Shown here: positions 18,879 through 20,500 of the stretch, one piece after another
Layout: every line of letters begins with the position of its first letter
How positions within the stretch are numbered: position 1 is the first letter of the stretch
IMG/VR virus record: IMGVR_UViG_3300009788_000349
Span: 1-20,500 of that record
From: a virus
DNA: 20,500 nt
Direction: 5' to 3' (one strand)
Notes under the pieces: generated by a model
The model's database searches: none
The model's input: the letters and a program-made list of their open reading frames with translations, nothing else
Told to the model about the DNA's origin: nothing
Translations under genes and position numbers: made by a program

Positions 18879-19570
18879 CCACAATAAACAGTATTGAGAT
18901 ATCGAGTTTGTGTAATAATAAGTGCCCATACTGTCCATCACCGATTCAGGGAGAACATAGAAAAGTCGGTCTTATGGATGTTGAAGTGTTTAAAATAGCG
19001 ATAGGTTGGGTACGGCATTTTGTAAAACATGGAACACAAAAGGAGTTAAACCTGTTTGGTGTAGGCGAATCAACATTACATACTGAACTTGTGAGTATGG
19101 TTGAATACGCGAAGTTAAAGTTACCTGTAGCATTACCTATTCATTTGAATACAAACGGAAAGTTAATGACACAGGAATTAGCTGTCGGTTTAAAGAGAGC
19201 CGGTATCAGTCATATAGATATAACCGGGCATGATGCTTATATCACGGCAAGAACGATTAAGATATTCAAGGATGTTGGAATCGAAGGTCAGCTTTCTTTT
19301 GATTTTATAACACAGCCTAACAATTGGGCTGGTCTGGTAGATTGGTTTGAACCGGATTACAGTTATCCTTGTCAATGGCTCCGAGATGGTCAGGTCATGA
19401 TAATGAGTAGTGGAGATGTAACCACGTGTTGTATTGATGCCTTTGGAGAAGGTATTTTTACTCATGTTGGTAAAGATATAACACAGGCTTACTCACAGCC
19501 ACACAAGCTTTGTGATGGCTGTCATCATGAAGTACCGGAGGATATGAAGAATATTAAAATGGTGGCTTAA
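18866..19570 (+). CDS. radical SAM/SPASM-like enzyme 2, 234 aa
   Basis: The cluster motif is C16-x3-C20-x2-C23 (CNNKCPYC), at exactly the positions of enzyme 1. NLFGVGE (62-68), LNTNGKL and PNNWAGL also align with it. C169, C188-C189 and C216-x2-C219 match the SPASM-like cysteines of enzyme 1. The two proteins are therefore paralogs from duplication or separate acquisition, and keep both predicted Fe-S sites. I chose ATG 18866 (AAAGGAGAAAACACA before it). Its end joins the next gene in a TAATG junction. Confidence 0.9.
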   Translation: MRKITTINSIEISSLCNNKCPYCPSPIQGEHRKVGLMDVEVFKIAIGWVRHFVKHGTQKELNLFGVGESTLHTELVSMVEYAKLKLPVALPIHLNTNGKLMTQELAVGLKRAGISHIDITGHDAYITARTIKIFKDVGIEGQLSFDFITQPNNWAGLVDWFEPDYSYPCQWLRDGQVMIMSSGDVTTCCIDAFGEGIFTHVGKDITQAYSQPHKLCDGCHHEVPEDMKNIKMVA

Positions 19571-19758
19571 TGAGTAATGAAATTATTAAATTTAAATATT
19601 ATCATGATGGTGGGCCACATATTGCGGAATTTTTAATGGAAGATCTAAAACATAATGATAAAAGAGGTATTTTTATTCATGTTTCGGATTTAACGGATCA
19701 TTTTCGCATTAAAGATATTTTATTAGATATATTTAATACGAATAAAATAAAGGAATAA
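19570..19758 (+). CDS. hypothetical protein, 62 aa
   Basis: Last gene of the cargo block, starting at the TAATG junction with radical SAM enzyme 2. The sequence is a possible small alpha/beta domain (IIKFKYYHDGGPHIAEFLMEDLKHNDKRGIFIHVSDLTDHFRIKDILLDIF), with several His and Asp residues but no known motif. It precedes the terminator and branched hairpin that separate the block from the protease gene, so it likely shares one transcript with enzyme 2. Confidence 0.6.
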   Translation: MSNEIIKFKYYHDGGPHIAEFLMEDLKHNDKRGIFIHVSDLTDHFRIKDILLDIFNTNKIKE

Positions 19759-19767
19759 TTAACGGGC

Positions 19768-19792
19768 AATCCGATAAGCTATCGGGTTTCTT
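19768..19792 (+). terminator. intrinsic terminator ending the cargo block
   Basis: CCGATA (19771-19776) pairs with TATCGG (19780-19785) around loop AGC. The stem extends by A-T and T-G pairs outward (68-70 with 86-88), followed by GTTTCTT. It lies 10 bases past the stop of the last cargo gene. The T run is short, so efficiency may be partial. Confidence 0.6.
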
Positions 19793-19803
19793 AATAAGAG
19801 AAT

Positions 19804-19852
19804 AAAAAGGGATGCTGGTGAGAGCTCACCCTCTAATCAGTCATCCCTTTTT
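19804..19852 (+). terminator. branched hairpin before the protease gene
   Basis: AAAAAGGGATG (19804-19814) pairs with CATCCCTTTTT (19842-19852), eleven pairs ending in T5, enclosing a second hairpin GGTGA/TCACC (19817-19821 and 19826-19830) and an unpaired CTCTAATCAGT. The outer stem fits a second terminator. The enclosed arm and single-stranded joint are unusual for a simple terminator and may mark a regulated RNA. The protease gene starts 27 bases later. Confidence 0.6.
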
Positions 19853-19879
19853 GTTTGCCCAAAGGAAGGAGATTATAAA

Positions 19880-20500
19880 ATGCCTTATCAAACAATATCA
19901 GATTTACCGGACACTATAAAAAACAGTTTACCAACGGCTGCTCAAAAAGTATGGCTCGAAGCTTACAATGGTGCAGAGAAACAAGGACAGGATGAAGAGA
20001 CTCGGGCAAAGGTTGCTTGGACGGCTGTTAAGAACGGATGGGAACAGGTTGATGATAAATGGATAAAGAAACAGGCTGAGAAAACTCCGTCCAAGAAACA
20101 TGATTTTGATGCTGAGATCTTCAGTGTAGGAACATGGAACGGTGATAAATATACAGTAGCCGATCTTGATGATATAGTAGATAATTTTAGCAAATTAAAA
20201 GGTATTGTCAAACCGCCTGTTAAGTTAGGTCATAATGAAGAGCAAATGGCTGATGGTAACCCTGCTCTCGGATGGGCGGCTGGTTTAAAACGTGTCGGTG
20301 AAAAACTGATAGCGAGTCTTAAGGATGTTCCTGATATTGTGTATCGGGCAATTAAACAGGGTTTATATAAACGTGTTAGTTCTGAAATATTTTGGAATTA
20401 TAAACACGAAGGAAATATATTTAAACGAGTATTAGCGGGTGTTGCTCTATTAGGAGCCGACATCCCGGCAGTTACAAATCTGGAAGATTTAGAAGCATAC
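19880..20500 (+). CDS. ChaB-domain plus Mu gpI-like prohead protease/scaffold, partial at right edge
   Basis: The first 65 residues fit ChaB: LPDTIKNSLPTAAQKVWLEAYNGA, then ETRAKVAWTAVKNGWEQVDDKWIKK. A ChaB domain at the front of phage head proteases or scaffolds is known from Mu-like genomes. The remainder (from about 77) matches Mu gpI-type proteins: PPVKLGHNEEQ with H118, ALGWAAGLKRVGEKLIASLKDVPDIVYRAIKQGLYKRVSSEIF with S167/S168. H118 and one of these Ser are candidate catalytic residues for the prohead protease that cuts itself and the scaffold. It starts behind GGAAGGAG and continues beyond 20500. No stop is seen, so length is unknown. Confidence 0.85.
   Translation, partial: MPYQTISDLPDTIKNSLPTAAQKVWLEAYNGAEKQGQDEETRAKVAWTAVKNGWEQVDDKWIKKQAEKTPSKKHDFDAEIFSVGTWNGDKYTVADLDDIVDNFSKLKGIVKPPVKLGHNEEQMADGNPALGWAAGLKRVGEKLIASLKDVPDIVYRAIKQGLYKRVSSEIFWNYKHEGNIFKRVLAGVALLGADIPAVTNLEDLEAY

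Noticed and set aside
19804-19852. A hammerhead ribozyme
   Set aside because: The conserved CUGANGA and GAAA core segments are absent; CTGGTGAG only partly resembles one part.

Overview
The window looks like part of the genome of a tailed double-stranded DNA phage or prophage (Caudoviricetes), probably from an uncultured source. The evidence is a packaging and head module: small and large terminase, a Mu gp29-like portal fused to a Mu F/SPP1 gp7-like minor head protein, and a ChaB/Mu gpI-like protease or scaffold gene that runs off the right edge. The DNA is AT-rich. Genes are short and tightly packed, with strong AAAAGGAGG-type ribosome binding sites. The host cannot be named from this sequence.

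Layout. Positions 1-660 are non-coding and carry repeated TTTGTAACACC/TGTTACAA boxes. A perfect 15-bp terminator hairpin (679-715) closes a long leftward operon (about 718-6150). That operon holds about 15 small accessory genes: an HNH nuclease, zinc-finger proteins, conserved phage/plasmid hypothetical families, two small membrane proteins and a ribbon-helix-helix protein with a stop at codon 4. Its first nine intergenic or leader segments each carry a related hairpin whose arms change in a compensatory way, with G-U pairs valid only in the leftward RNA. A consensus-like promoter (6155-6183) with a TTTGTAAC box in its spacer drives it from a roughly 740-bp divergent control region (5816-6557) that also has an AT tract and GGACGT repeats.

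Rightward, positions 6558-9626 encode a second HNH endonuclease, a ParB-like protein and small hypotheticals. The packaging and head genes fill 9810-13842. From 13855 to 19758, between the portal fusion and the protease gene, lies a block of overlapping cargo genes: two paralogous radical SAM/SPASM-like enzymes, a class I methyltransferase, an FkbM-type methyltransferase carrying its own N-terminal Cys-rich ribbon, and several tiny CxxC ribbon or coiled-coil proteins. A multi-hairpin RNA segment (14460-14630) sits inside this block, and a terminator plus a branched hairpin end it before the protease gene.

The two most interesting features are the repeated intergenic RNA element of the leftward operon and the radical-SAM/methyltransferase cassette embedded in the head module. 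The cassette may modify a peptide, a virion component or a host surface structure, but its substrate cannot be read from the sequence.
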